A stretch of DNA of 64,000 nucleotides from DASXUG01 sp036504995 (GCA_036504995.1 DASXUG010000012.1:124001-188000); one strand, 5' to 3'. Positions 25,695 through 34,911 are shown, counted from the stretch's first letter. Notes: generated by a model from the sequence alone, not told the origin. A program made the numbers and translations.

Positions 25695-26321
25695 TTATTT
25701 TAATTTCAATAATTGCAGTTCTTGATTAAACAAAAATTCTAACGCTTCAACATGACGTAACGCATCATTCACTGTGTTGCCCCAAGTATAGAAACCATGC
25801 CCCGCTATGATATAACCAACCACATCAGCATGTGTATTCATATAGGTATCGACCTCTGCCGCCAGCCGTGCAATATTTTGATCATTGGGAAAAATGGGAA
25901 TAGTCACACGTGACTCATGCGTTTTAATATTGGGTAATGCTTTCAGTAGCTCATAGTTTTCCAGTATCAGCTCATTTTTTATCAAGCGGGAAATCAATGT
26001 AGAAGCAGGCGAGTGAGGATGTAATACCGCGCCTATACTCGCATCGCGTTGATATAGAGTCGTATGCAACAGCGTTTCGGCCGATGGTTTTTTGCCATCT
26101 AAAGACTGACCTTGCAAATCTACCTGCATAATGTCGTCACTAGTTAGCCGACCCTTATGTTTGCCAGACACGGTAATAGCAATGCGCGCGTCATCTATAC
26201 GCGCGGAAAAATTGCCACTAGTGGCTGGCACCCAGCCTAGGTCATGAATAGCGCGCCCCGCATCGATGAGCGCGTCCGTCAACAATGAGAATTGATTGAT
26301 TGTACTCTGTGAATTGACCAT
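25695..26321 (-). CDS. mtnB: Methylthioribulose-1-phosphate dehydratase
   Basis: A 208-residue class II aldolase-fold enzyme. The zinc site is visible as LHPHSPAST and the later AGHGFYTWG; GWVPATSGNFSARI is the N-terminal phosphate-binding region. It dehydrates 5-methylthioribulose-1-phosphate in methionine salvage. It is the first gene of the mtnBDC operon, with about 140 bases of AT-rich sequence upstream that presumably holds the promoter. Confidence 0.95.
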   Translation of the reverse strand: MVNSQSTINQFSLLTDALIDAGRAIHDLGWVPATSGNFSARIDDARIAITVSGKHKGRLTSDDIMQVDLQGQSLDGKKPSAETLLHTTLYQRDASIGAVLHPHSPASTLISRLIKNELILENYELLKALPNIKTHESRVTIPIFPNDQNIARLAAEVDTYMNTHADVVGYIIAGHGFYTWGNTVNDALRHVEALEFLFNQELQLLKLK

Positions 26322-26464
26322 ATAGTAATGACAGTGCTCAACTATTTTTTACGAAAGTAGTATAAAACAGTCTCTTCGAAATTTATAGAAATTACTATGG
26401 GGAATTGCATAAAACGCTACAAGCAATCTGCATCATGAATACAACCAAGAAATGCAGAGTCTGC

Positions 26465-28039
26465 TTAAATAGAATTGATATTATTTAGCAAATAATTGGC
26501 TCGGCTCTTTACATCAGAAATCTCTCGCTCACCAAATCGGTCCATATTTTTTGCCATTAGCGCAGTGCGCGGGTTGCGGCTCAAGCTGTCGTAATGCTTG
26601 ATTATAAAATTCCAATAAAGCGTGGTGGTCGGGCAACTGTTGTCACCAGTTTTTAGCTCTGGTTTATATTTGCAATCACTACAATAATTACTCATGCGCT
26701 TGATATACGCCCCGCTGGCGACATAGGGCTTGCTAGTAAAGCGTCCGCCGTTAGCATATAGGGCCATACCCGCAACATTAGGGAGCTCAGCCCACTCCAC
26801 TGCATCCACATAAACAGCGAGATACCAGGCCTCTACCTCACGCGGGTTCAGTTCGGCCAATACACCAAACATACCAGTCACCATTAATCGTTGAATATGG
26901 TGAGCGTATGCATATTGCAAAGTATTGTTAATGGTTTGCCGCATGCAGTTCATTTGCGTTTCGCCTGTCCAATACCAACTTGGCAGTGTGCGCACATGAT
27001 TGTAATGGTTGGCTTCCGCCATCTGCGGCATATCTAGCCAGTAAATGCCGCGTATAAATTCACGCCATCCTATAATTTGCCGAATAAACCCCTCAACACT
27101 GGCTAATGGCAATTGCTGTTGTTGATATGCATTTACCGCAGCGAAGATAACTTCACGCGGGTTAAGTAGCTTCAAATTGAGCGAGGTAGACAGTAAAGAG
27201 TGCCACAAATATGGGCTTTGAACAGTATCTGCTGCTTGCCACATTGCATCCTGATGGTCACCGAAGTGAGCAAGCTTGTTTATGATAAAGTCATCTAAAA
27301 ATTCAAGGGCTTGTTCACGAGTCACTGGCCAGATAAAGTTGTTTAATAGCCCTGGGTGATCAGGAAAATTGCTCTCGACATCCTCTATACATGCTTGGGT
27401 AAGCGCATCAATATTCACTGGTGGTGCAGATGGCAAATTTTGCGGTCCAGTCTTACCAAAAGACTTGCGATTTTCCGCATCATAATTCCACGCGCCACCA
27501 ACAGGGGTATTACCCTGCATGAGCACTTGATATTTTTGGCGCATTTTGCGATAAAAAAACTCCATTCGGAGTTCTTTCTTGGAGCCGCTTTTACCATCTG
27601 CTGCCCAATGCATAAAATCGGCTTTACTACACATAAAATGTGAGTCATCTCGAATAACTAAAGGCGTACCCATTACTTTACACAGATCGATTAAATCTTG
27701 CTGAATACGATATTCACCAGGCTCACAAATGATCACTTTTTTTGGCATAAGCTTTTCAATTTGATCTGCCCATGCTGCTTTTAGGGTTGGGAATTGATGC
27801 TCACCCAGCTTCAAATAAATGCTCTGTAAGGCATATGGATATTGGCTCTTAAGCGCCGCATAAAAATGGCGCATAGCTGATAAAAATAGCACAATCCGCG
27901 CTTTATGGCTCCAAACCTGCGTTGCTTCATAGTGTGCTTCAACCATTAAGATCACATCTTGCGTGGTGTCAAAACCCTCTAATGCTGGGTTATCAAAATT
28001 TAATTGATCCCCTAAAATCAAAATTAGATTTCTCGTCAT
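26465..28039 (-). CDS. FeS-containing bacterial cryptochrome/photolyase (CryPro/PhrB type)
   Basis: A 524-residue photolyase-related protein. The N-terminal domain starts RNLILILGDQLN, and the FAD domain includes IIGWREFIRGIYW and MVTGMFGVLAELNPREVEAWY. Four Cys at about 365, 453, 456 and 469 (NCM, YCSDC, SCP) have the 88-3-13 spacing that binds [4Fe-4S] in Agrobacterium PhrB, as I recall it. Such enzymes repair (6-4) photoproducts and may use a lumazine antenna. The start is 2 bases from the DUF2256 gene, so the two are cotranscribed. Confidence 0.92.
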   Translation of the reverse strand: MTRNLILILGDQLNFDNPALEGFDTTQDVILMVEAHYEATQVWSHKARIVLFLSAMRHFYAALKSQYPYALQSIYLKLGEHQFPTLKAAWADQIEKLMPKKVIICEPGEYRIQQDLIDLCKVMGTPLVIRDDSHFMCSKADFMHWAADGKSGSKKELRMEFFYRKMRQKYQVLMQGNTPVGGAWNYDAENRKSFGKTGPQNLPSAPPVNIDALTQACIEDVESNFPDHPGLLNNFIWPVTREQALEFLDDFIINKLAHFGDHQDAMWQAADTVQSPYLWHSLLSTSLNLKLLNPREVIFAAVNAYQQQQLPLASVEGFIRQIIGWREFIRGIYWLDMPQMAEANHYNHVRTLPSWYWTGETQMNCMRQTINNTLQYAYAHHIQRLMVTGMFGVLAELNPREVEAWYLAVYVDAVEWAELPNVAGMALYANGGRFTSKPYVASGAYIKRMSNYCSDCKYKPELKTGDNSCPTTTLYWNFIIKHYDSLSRNPRTALMAKNMDRFGEREISDVKSRANYLLNNINSI

Positions 28040-28041
28040 CC

Positions 28042-28227
28042 TTACTCTCTATCCCCTATCTTTTGGTCTAGCACTTTTGCCAGTTTGCGACACTTGTCAG
28101 AACAATATTTGATGGACTCCCAATTTTTAGCCCAAGATTTACGCCATGTCATATCTAGGCCACATTGTGCGCATACTTTACTCGGTAGCGCACTTTTGTT
28201 GCCTTTAAATTTAGGAGAGTTGACCAT
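28042..28227 (-). CDS. DUF2256 family zinc-ribbon-like small protein
   Basis: A 61-residue basic protein with two Cys pairs (VCAQCG and YCSDKC) around a WRKSWAKNW segment, the DUF2256 pattern. The Cys pairs probably bind zinc. DUF2256 genes commonly lie next to FeS-type cryptochrome/photolyase genes and TIGR03643-like genes; this locus has all three. The molecular role is unknown. Confidence 0.88.
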   Translation of the reverse strand: MVNSPKFKGNKSALPSKVCAQCGLDMTWRKSWAKNWESIKYCSDKCRKLAKVLDQKIGDRE

Positions 28228-28335
28228 CTGACTTTGTGTTTATATGTAGAGTACGCCGAACGAGCAAATATGTGGAAGCGAACTCAAAATACTTTCCAAA
28301 AGCGTTTTTATTGCATTATTAAAATGCTTTAATTT

Positions 28336-28797
28336 TTACTGCTTAATTTCTTGCCCATCAATATAGTTACTTTTGTATTTAATACTTCCATCCTGATTCC
28401 ATGCAGTTTCTGCACCTTCTTTTTTACCATTTACAAAATTTGATTGCACACGCATCTGCCCGTTTTCATACCACTGGGTAAAACTACCATGCTCACGCCC
28501 ATCTTTATAATAGACCTCCAACTTAACTTGGCCATTCGCATACCACTGATTCCAAACCCCATCTTCTTTATCATCCACATAAGTGGTTTGTATCTGCTTC
28601 GTTCCGCTGGGGTAGTAAAAAATTTCTTGACCTTGTTTTTTTCCACCCACTACGTCTACTTGATACTTTATTTTGCCATCTGCAAACTTTTCGATATATC
28701 TTCCCGTATATCCTGCATCAAAAGTAGTTTGTGCAAATATGGCTGAATTAAAAAAAACCAATATCAAGACAATGTGGATTAAGTTAGCTAGCTTCAT
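28336..28797 (-). CDS. Secreted MORN-variant repeat protein (YwqK-like)
   Basis: A 153-residue exported protein with a signal peptide ending at AIFAQ. At least five short repeats follow of the type G-x-I/E-x-Y-Y-x-x-G-x-x-K/Q, as in GVWNQWYANGQVKLEVYYKDG and GSFTQWYENGQMRVQSNFVNG. This is the MORN_2/YwqK repeat, which forms a beta meander. Its function is not known. It stands alone between the photolyase/DUF2256 pair and the broken TIGR03643-like gene. Confidence 0.8.
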   Translation of the reverse strand: MKLANLIHIVLILVFFNSAIFAQTTFDAGYTGRYIEKFADGKIKYQVDVVGGKKQGQEIFYYPSGTKQIQTTYVDDKEDGVWNQWYANGQVKLEVYYKDGREHGSFTQWYENGQMRVQSNFVNGKKEGAETAWNQDGSIKYKSNYIDGQEIKQ

Positions 28798-28829
28798 GAT
28801 TGTGTGTGAATTATGTTAAAACAGTCTGT

Positions 28830-29099
28830 TTATTGACTGATTTTATATTGCGTGGGACAGTAAGCACGCGTTACCTTGGCAACTCTTAATTTTTCGTGCT
28901 TTGTCGACTTAGCTTTTACTCTTTTTCTCCATAGCTTATAACTAGTTAACTTCAGAGAGGCTTTCATCAACCTCATTAATGCAGGCTCATCTAACCCATA
29001 AGTAGCTTTGATCGACTCGAAGGTAGTTCTGTCTTCTCAGGCCATTTCAATGATTCTAGATTTGTCTTGCTCTATCAGCGCAGTTCGTACATTTAACAT
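28830..29099 (-). pseudogene. TIGR03643-like gene interrupted by in-frame TGA
   Basis: Reading the minus strand from the ATG at 29099 gives an 89-codon frame with a single TGA at codon 21 (29039-29037). Around the stop it reads RIIEMA-stop-EDRTTFESI; downstream come EPALMRLMKASLK and SYKLWRKRVKAKSTKH. This closely follows TIGR03643 proteins as I remember them (RIIEMAWEDRTPFEAI ... SFKLWRKRV), where the stop position is Trp. The simplest reading is a TGG-to-TGA nonsense mutation. Apart from this stop the frame is open. Homologues accompany DUF2256 and photolyase genes, as here. Confidence 0.75.
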
Positions 29100-29282
29100 G
29101 ATATGTTTTTTTATTTTATAGAATAGAAAACTTAGTCATGGCATTAAAGACTTAGTTCTCGAATGCGCTTACTAAAATTGCTTACGCTTATTGAAAGGGC
29201 TACTTTAAAAACTCCTTAATTAAAGGAACCACGGGCCGCTTTATTAATCCTATTTGTGTGAAAAAATTCAGTCCGCAAAAAT

Positions 29283-30857
29283 ATGAGCAGCGCTAATAAG
29301 CCTTTACTAAGAATTGTTTGGTTTAAAAGGGATTTGCGAGTGCATGATCATGCAGCCCTATCTTCCGCGATTAAACAAGGCCCCATATTGGCGTTGTATT
29401 GCTGGGAGCCTGCTATCTGGCAATCAAGCGATGCTTCACTTGCTCAGCAATCATTTGTAGGCGAATGCCTTAGGTCGTTGAGAGTAGCTTTAGCTCAAAT
29501 GAATGTGCCATTACATATTTCTGCAGCAGGCATTATCGAAACCCTAAATTTTTTATATAAGAATCAACAAGTTTCAGAATTACATAGTCATGAAGAAACG
29601 GGAAATTTAGTAAGTTACGCTATTGATCGTGCAGTGGCTGATTGGTGCAAAATCCACCGTATACCTTGGCACGAACACTCCCAGAATGGGGTGGTAAGAC
29701 GCTTAAAAAATCGGGATGACTGGCATGCGACGTGGGAAGAGCGCATGCAGCTACCATTGGCCGTATTAACTAAATCTGATGTGCTACATCCTCTGCTTGA
29801 ATTGCCTAAGCACCCTGTTACAAGAGCAAGCGGCGAAGATAAACCAAAACGTCAATCGGGAGGCAGAGAGTATGGGTTGGCTGCACTTAATAGTTTTGTG
29901 AGTCAACGTGCAATGGATTATCGTGGCGGCATCTCAAGCCCGATTAAAGCGGAACAAGCAAGCTCTAGAATATCGCCATACTTAGCTTGGGGATGCCTTT
30001 CTATGCGTGAGGTGGTTCAGGCAAATCGTTTAGCCATTGCAGAAAATAAAGCAGATGGTTTGTCGTCCCAACATCCGCTAATGCGAGGATTACACGGCTT
30101 TGAGAGCAGACTACACTGGCATTGCCATTTCATGCAAAAACTGGAGAGTGAACCTACTCTTGAAGTGCAACATATGCATAGTGCTCATGCAAATATGCGA
30201 GATGAAACCTTTAACGACTCCACATCTAAAATACATTTAAAAGCGTGGTGCCAAGGCCAAACAGGCTGGCCCCTCGTTGATGCGTGCCTTGCCATGCTGA
30301 GAGCACAAGGCTGGATTAATTTTCGCATGCGCGCCATGTTAATGAGTACAGCATCGTACCTACTCTGGCTGCATTGGCGAGAGACTGGATTGCATTTGGC
30401 AAGAGAATTTGTGGATTATGAGCCAGGCATTCATTGGCCACAGGTGCAAATGCAATCTGGTTCCACAGGCATTAATACTTTGCGGATTTACAACCCAATT
30501 AAACAGGCTCAAGACCAAGATCCGCGCGCGCAATTTGTTAGGAAATGGATACCAGCGCTTAGACGGGTTCCCGATGTATGGATTTTTGAGCCCCACCTCA
30601 TGCCACCCAATTTACAACTTCAATATGGGTGTGTTTTAGAGAGAGATTATCCGCTGCCATTGGTTGATATTCAGCAGGCCATGCGCCATGCAAAGCTTCA
30701 AATTGCCATCGCCAGAAAGCAACACGCAGACAAACTAGAAACTAACCAGGTGTTGCATAAGCATGGCTCGCGATCATCGAAGCGCAATGATAGATCCATC
30801 AAAAAAAACAAAATGACAGCCAACAAACAAACACCAAAACAGGGCTCGTTGTTCTAA
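29283..30857 (+). CDS. Deoxyribodipyrimidine photolyase / cryptochrome family protein
   Basis: A 524-residue flavoprotein. It has an N-terminal alpha/beta antenna domain (VWFKRDLRVHDHAAL, about residues 11-170) and a C-terminal FAD domain. FAD-site motifs include RISPYLAWGCLSMREV, FESRLHWHCHFMQKLE, WINFRMRAMLMSTASYLLWL and HWPQVQMQSG. It probably repairs UV-induced pyrimidine dimers with blue light. It differs from classical class I enzymes (W...CDGD-type ends) and has a long basic tail (SSKRNDRSIKKNK). It is transcribed with the next flavoprotein gene, 33 bases downstream. Confidence 0.9.
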   Translation: MSSANKPLLRIVWFKRDLRVHDHAALSSAIKQGPILALYCWEPAIWQSSDASLAQQSFVGECLRSLRVALAQMNVPLHISAAGIIETLNFLYKNQQVSELHSHEETGNLVSYAIDRAVADWCKIHRIPWHEHSQNGVVRRLKNRDDWHATWEERMQLPLAVLTKSDVLHPLLELPKHPVTRASGEDKPKRQSGGREYGLAALNSFVSQRAMDYRGGISSPIKAEQASSRISPYLAWGCLSMREVVQANRLAIAENKADGLSSQHPLMRGLHGFESRLHWHCHFMQKLESEPTLEVQHMHSAHANMRDETFNDSTSKIHLKAWCQGQTGWPLVDACLAMLRAQGWINFRMRAMLMSTASYLLWLHWRETGLHLAREFVDYEPGIHWPQVQMQSGSTGINTLRIYNPIKQAQDQDPRAQFVRKWIPALRRVPDVWIFEPHLMPPNLQLQYGCVLERDYPLPLVDIQQAMRHAKLQIAIARKQHADKLETNQVLHKHGSRSSKRNDRSIKKNKMTANKQTPKQGSLF

Positions 30858-30890
30858 AGATAGCACTTAATACAAAGAGAAGCCCTACTC

Positions 30891-32123
30891 ATGACAATGA
30901 ATATTACGCAATGGAGAATGCCAACGAATCAAGCAGAGCGAGATACTGCGCTGTTTGATTTATTTCAAAACCCAGCCGACCAGCATCACCGCCTATTACT
31001 GCCAGAATTTCGCGGGGGACGTGCCAAAGCATTGGAAAAGCTTAGCTTGATCCAAGCAAAGCAGTATGGTGAGTCTAGGAATTTCTTGGACGGCAGCGTG
31101 ACACATCTATCCCCCTACCTTCGACACGGATGCATAACATTGCCTGAGTCGGTTGATTTTGTGTGTAATCAATTTGGTTTGAGCGCAGAAAAACTCTTGT
31201 TTGAGTTTGGCTGGCGAGAATACTGGCGTAACGTTTGGTACGCCCATGGCATGCAGATATTTCACGACATGGCAGCACCTAAGGTGCGACTTGAGTTTAA
31301 TCAGCTACCAGAAGATGTACTAATAAATAGCACTGATTTACCTTGTATGGATGCATTTATTACGGAGTTAGCGGATACAGGGTATCTGCACAACCATGCA
31401 AGAATGTGGCTCGCTTCCTATTTGGTGCATTGGCGAAAAACGGACTGGAAGCTTGCCGCTGACTGGATGCACAATCAGCTATTGGACGGCGACTATGCCA
31501 GCAACCATCTTTCGTGGCAATGGATTGCCTCTACCTTCAGTCACAAACCCTACTTTTTCAATCAAGAAAACTTGGCTAAATATACTGATCATCAATACTG
31601 CCATACTTGCACGGCTCAATGCCCTTTCAGAGATAGCTATAGCAGTTTGGAAAATAAACTGTTTCAACCTACACAGCAATCACCAAGGCGAGCCAGTGAC
31701 CTTATACCAGTGCCACCCACGCAACATAGCGGCGACAAAACAATCATCTGGGTGCATGATGAAATGCTAAACCCCGATCATCCACTGATGAGTCTGCCAC
31801 ATGACAAAGTCTTTATATTTAGCCCTGATTACTACAAAGACTGGTCGATATTACGATTACAATTTATTGTAGATTGCTTGGCGGAGTTGCCTGATGTATC
31901 CATATGGATTGGAGAGCCAGTAGAGGTGTTCAAAAGCTTAAATACCTATAAGATACTGAGCCAAGAGACACCAAACCACAAATTAAAAAATCAAGCATCT
32001 GGCTATCTAATCGACTGGATCTCAGAAAAAAGAATCTCAAGCGCCGCAAAGATTGGCTTAGAAAGTATCTCTAGCTTTTCACGCTTCTGGAAGATTGCCA
32101 AGCATGATTTCTTAAAGTCTTAA
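30891..32123 (+). CDS. Cryptochrome-like FAD-binding protein with apparently reversed domain order
   Basis: A 410-residue protein that starts directly with a photolyase-type FAD domain: NFLDGSVTHLSPYLRHG at about 64, EFGWREYWRNVWYAHG at about 105, and NHARMWLASYLVHWRKTDW ... SNHLSWQWIASTFSHKP at 168-219. The usual N-terminal antenna domain is missing. After a Cys cluster (CHTCTAQC, 237-244) and a linker, residues about 283-350 read IIWVHDEMLNP, VFIFSPDYY and FIVDCLAELPDVSIWIGEPVEVF. These resemble strands of the antenna domain, now placed C-terminally. It may be a light sensor or repair enzyme. It is cotranscribed with the preceding photolyase. Confidence 0.8.
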   Translation: MTMNITQWRMPTNQAERDTALFDLFQNPADQHHRLLLPEFRGGRAKALEKLSLIQAKQYGESRNFLDGSVTHLSPYLRHGCITLPESVDFVCNQFGLSAEKLLFEFGWREYWRNVWYAHGMQIFHDMAAPKVRLEFNQLPEDVLINSTDLPCMDAFITELADTGYLHNHARMWLASYLVHWRKTDWKLAADWMHNQLLDGDYASNHLSWQWIASTFSHKPYFFNQENLAKYTDHQYCHTCTAQCPFRDSYSSLENKLFQPTQQSPRRASDLIPVPPTQHSGDKTIIWVHDEMLNPDHPLMSLPHDKVFIFSPDYYKDWSILRLQFIVDCLAELPDVSIWIGEPVEVFKSLNTYKILSQETPNHKLKNQASGYLIDWISEKRISSAAKIGLESISSFSRFWKIAKHDFLKS

Positions 32124-32240
32124 TGCATTTGAATATTAAAATATAGCCGCATAAGATGTAGCTATAGAACGAGTTAGATTAGCACCTGTCTCTAAAGCTA
32201 GGCAACACAAAAAATACACACTAATTGGAGGAGTGATTTC

Positions 32241-32684
32241 ATGCTGACATGGAAAGATATATTGCATCTAGCACGTAACGGTAACGCAGAGCCAGCGCAA
32301 AAAGTATCAAAATCTGACTCGGAGTGGCGGGAACTGCTGAGTGACGAGGAGTATTACGTGACCAGAAAGGCAGGCACCGAACGAGCCTTTAGCTCAAGTT
32401 TATGCAACCTGTTTGAACCTGGCATTTATCAATGCGTTTGTTGTGACACTTTGCTGTTTGATGCTTCTGAGAAATTCGACTCAAAAACGGGCTGGCCTTC
32501 GTTTACCCAGCCAATTAACGATAATGCAATTAGTTACCATCTGGACGATAGTTTAGCATCCGTTCGAATTGAAACTACATGTAGTACCTGCGATGCGCAT
32601 CTTGGTCATGTATTTCCAGATGGCCCCGGCCCTTTTGGTTTGAGATATTGTATGAATGCATTGGCCTTACGCAAGCAGAAATAA
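32241..32684 (+). CDS. msrB: Peptide-methionine (R)-S-oxide reductase
   Basis: A 147-residue MsrB. Two Cys pairs for structural zinc (CVCC at 65-68, CSTC at 114-117) flank GWPSF; HLGHVFPDGPGP and the catalytic Cys in RYCMNAL (137) follow. It reduces methionine-R-sulfoxide in proteins. GGAGG precedes the ATG. It lies after the photolyase pair in the same direction, fitting a light/oxidative-stress island, though with its own 117-base upstream gap. Confidence 0.94.
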   Translation: MLTWKDILHLARNGNAEPAQKVSKSDSEWRELLSDEEYYVTRKAGTERAFSSSLCNLFEPGIYQCVCCDTLLFDASEKFDSKTGWPSFTQPINDNAISYHLDDSLASVRIETTCSTCDAHLGHVFPDGPGPFGLRYCMNALALRKQK

Positions 32685-32847
32685 GCCGAATAAGTGACTA
32701 TTAACCATATGTATTTTAATTACTTTAGATTTCGACATGATAACTATTGCCAATAATCGCTCGTCAGGTAATATGACTTTTGATAAATAGCATGATAAAA
32801 CTCAATACATCCTCGAAATACCCAATCAATCTGTTTGGAGTTAAGTC

Positions 32848-33771
32848 ATGATTGTTCGCCCTCGTCCCAACTTACTTCAGCTATTCTTTGTGGTGCGGGG
32901 CTCTATCGTACTACGCATCATCTCCCACATTCTTATCGTAGCTTGCCTATCTGCGATTGTCGTATGGACACATCAAGTCAGGCCAGGTCTTCTACCAGAT
33001 TTTGACGGAGCGCCTTTTGCGCTATTGGGGATTGCCCTCTCGGTGTTCTTAGCATTCCGAAACAACGCTTGCTACGATCGTTGGTGGGAGGCACGTCGCC
33101 ATTGGGGGGAGCTCATTGCTTCAGCGCGCAACTTCGCCAGACAAACCCTTATTTTTGAGAAGGGCGCTACGCAGTCTGAAGGGGTGCGTCAGCGGCTATT
33201 AGTATTGACGATTGCCTATGTTCAATCACTGGTCGTACACCTTCGCCCAAATGGTGATTTTGCTAAGGTTGCCAAGCACTTACCACCAGCGTTACTGGAG
33301 CACTACTTAGCCAGCAGAAATCCCCCAGAAGTGATACTGGAAGCGATGCAAATTGAAATCGTCAAACTGCGTGGTGAAGGGACTATTGGCGATATACCAT
33401 ACTCGATGCTTGATCACACTATCAACCAGATGTCAGGGGTACAGGCGGCATGCGAACGCATTCTAACGACCCCGATTCCATTTGGCTATACGCTGCTACT
33501 TCATCGCACGGCTTATACTTTTTGTTTTTTGATGCCGTTTGGCTTTGCTGATACGCTGGGCTGGGCAACGCCATTTGCCGCAGCACTTGCCGCTTACACT
33601 TTCTTTGGCTTGGATGCCTTAGGCAATGAGCTTGAAGAACCCTTTGGAACGCTTCCCAATAATTTACCGATTGGGGCGTTAGCCGATACTATCGAAATTA
33701 ATCTACGTGAGGCACTGGGCGAGGTTCCTCTCTCACCGTTACCAACGCCAATCAATTACATACTAATGTAG
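32848..33771 (+). CDS. Bestrophin-like (UPF0187/YneE) membrane protein
   Basis: A 307-residue membrane protein of the bacterial bestrophin family. Motifs are SVFLAFRNNACYDRWWEARRHWGELI, a TM pair near 220-260, and the C-terminal GLDALGNELEEPFGTLPNNLPI. Family members form pentameric anion or cation channels. GGAG lies 9 bases before the ATG. It stands between msrB and a tRNA gene on the other strand. Confidence 0.9.
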   Translation: MIVRPRPNLLQLFFVVRGSIVLRIISHILIVACLSAIVVWTHQVRPGLLPDFDGAPFALLGIALSVFLAFRNNACYDRWWEARRHWGELIASARNFARQTLIFEKGATQSEGVRQRLLVLTIAYVQSLVVHLRPNGDFAKVAKHLPPALLEHYLASRNPPEVILEAMQIEIVKLRGEGTIGDIPYSMLDHTINQMSGVQAACERILTTPIPFGYTLLLHRTAYTFCFLMPFGFADTLGWATPFAAALAAYTFFGLDALGNELEEPFGTLPNNLPIGALADTIEINLREALGEVPLSPLPTPINYILM

Positions 33772-33795
33772 CAAATGGCATATTGATGGATTAAA

Positions 33796-33872
33796 TGGTG
33801 CGCCCGGCGGGAGTCGAACCCACGACCTTTGGCTTCGGAAACCAACACTCTATCCAGCTGAGCTACGGGCGC
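33796..33872 (-). tRNA. tRNA-Arg (anticodon CCG)
   Basis: The minus strand folds as a complete 77-base tRNA. The acceptor stem is GCGCCCG/CGGGCGC with encoded ACCA. A D-arm (GCTC..GAGT) and a T-arm with GGTTCGACTCC are present. The anticodon arm is TTGGT-TTCCGAA-GCCAA, giving anticodon CCG for the CGG codon. Confidence 0.97.
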
Positions 33873-33979
33873 TTATGAAATAATGTTGCGATTATAGCAA
33901 ATAGGGGGTGTCTTGTCCTTTTGCCATCGGCTGCTTACCAGTATAATTGCGATACTTTACAATTTTAGGGTAGATTGCC

Positions 33980-34903
33980 ATGAGTGAGCATGATCACGAT
34001 TTTCCAGCCACTTCGATTAGCCAAGTGGTTTTAGCAATTTTAGGTGGTTTAATAGCACCTACTTTAGTCATCGTGTTAATAGCCAAATTATTAATGGGTA
34101 TTGAGGCTACGCATATTGCTGATCCAGACCCAGCGGCTGACTTAGCCAAGGTTGAAGAACGTATCAAACCTGTTGCTCAAGTTGAGGTGGCACCCGTTGA
34201 ATCAGGCCCGCACGTAGATAAAAGTGGTGAAGAAGTGGTCAAAGCGGTATGTTCTGCTTGCCACGCTGTAGGCGCGCTAGGTTCACCAAAAATCGGCGAC
34301 AAAGCCGCTTGGGCTCCACGTATTGCGCAAGGCTATGACACATTGATCAAACACGCAATCGCTGGGATTCGCTCTATGCCAGCACGCGGTGGCAACCCTG
34401 ACTTAACCGATGGCGAAATTGCGAATGCGATTGCTTATATGGCAAATCAATCTGGCGCCAACTTCAAACCACCTGTTGCGGGCGATGCTCCCGCTGCCGC
34501 AACTCCAGCCGCAGCTGTGACAGCTGCTCCCGCTGACAGCAAAAAAACAGCTAAGAGTGATTCATTTATGGATCAAGTAGCAGCGACCGCGCCAAAACCA
34601 GCCGAAACAAAAGCAGAGGAAAAACCTGCGGCTAAGCCAGCAGGCAAAACGGGGGAGCAAGTAGTTGCTGCCGTTTGTTCTGCTTGTCATGCTGTTGGTG
34701 CTCTAGGCTCACCAAAAATTGGTGACAAAGATGCGTGGGGTCCACGCATTGCACAAGGCTATGACACTTTGGTTCAACATGCGCTAAAAGGCATTCGCAT
34801 GATGCCTGCTAAGGGCGGCAATGCCGATTTGACAGATGATGAAGTTGCCCGTGCAGTTGCCCATATGGCGAACCAAGGCGGTGCCAACTTTAAAGCACCT
34901 TAA
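33980..34903 (+). CDS. Membrane-anchored diheme cytochrome c (tandem c5-like domains)
   Basis: A 307-residue protein with one N-terminal membrane helix (about 14-38) and two near-identical cytochrome domains. The heme sites are CSACH at 91-95 and 233-237, each followed by AVGALGSPKIGDK and a Met ligand in MPARGG/MPAKGG. An Ala/Pro/Lys-rich linker joins them. The domains are a clear internal duplication. It resembles cytochrome c5-type proteins that pass electrons toward cytochrome oxidase from the periplasmic face. It is a single-gene unit closed by a strong terminator. Confidence 0.92.
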   Translation: MSEHDHDFPATSISQVVLAILGGLIAPTLVIVLIAKLLMGIEATHIADPDPAADLAKVEERIKPVAQVEVAPVESGPHVDKSGEEVVKAVCSACHAVGALGSPKIGDKAAWAPRIAQGYDTLIKHAIAGIRSMPARGGNPDLTDGEIANAIAYMANQSGANFKPPVAGDAPAAATPAAAVTAAPADSKKTAKSDSFMDQVAATAPKPAETKAEEKPAAKPAGKTGEQVVAAVCSACHAVGALGSPKIGDKDAWGPRIAQGYDTLVQHALKGIRMMPAKGGNADLTDDEVARAVAHMANQGGANFKAP

Positions 34904-34911
34904 CCCTTTAG

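Noticed and set aside
29037..29039. TGA read as selenocysteine or as Trp by recoding
   Set aside because: The family has Trp rather than Cys here, no SECIS-like hairpin was evident just downstream, and other genes in the window use TGA as a normal stop.
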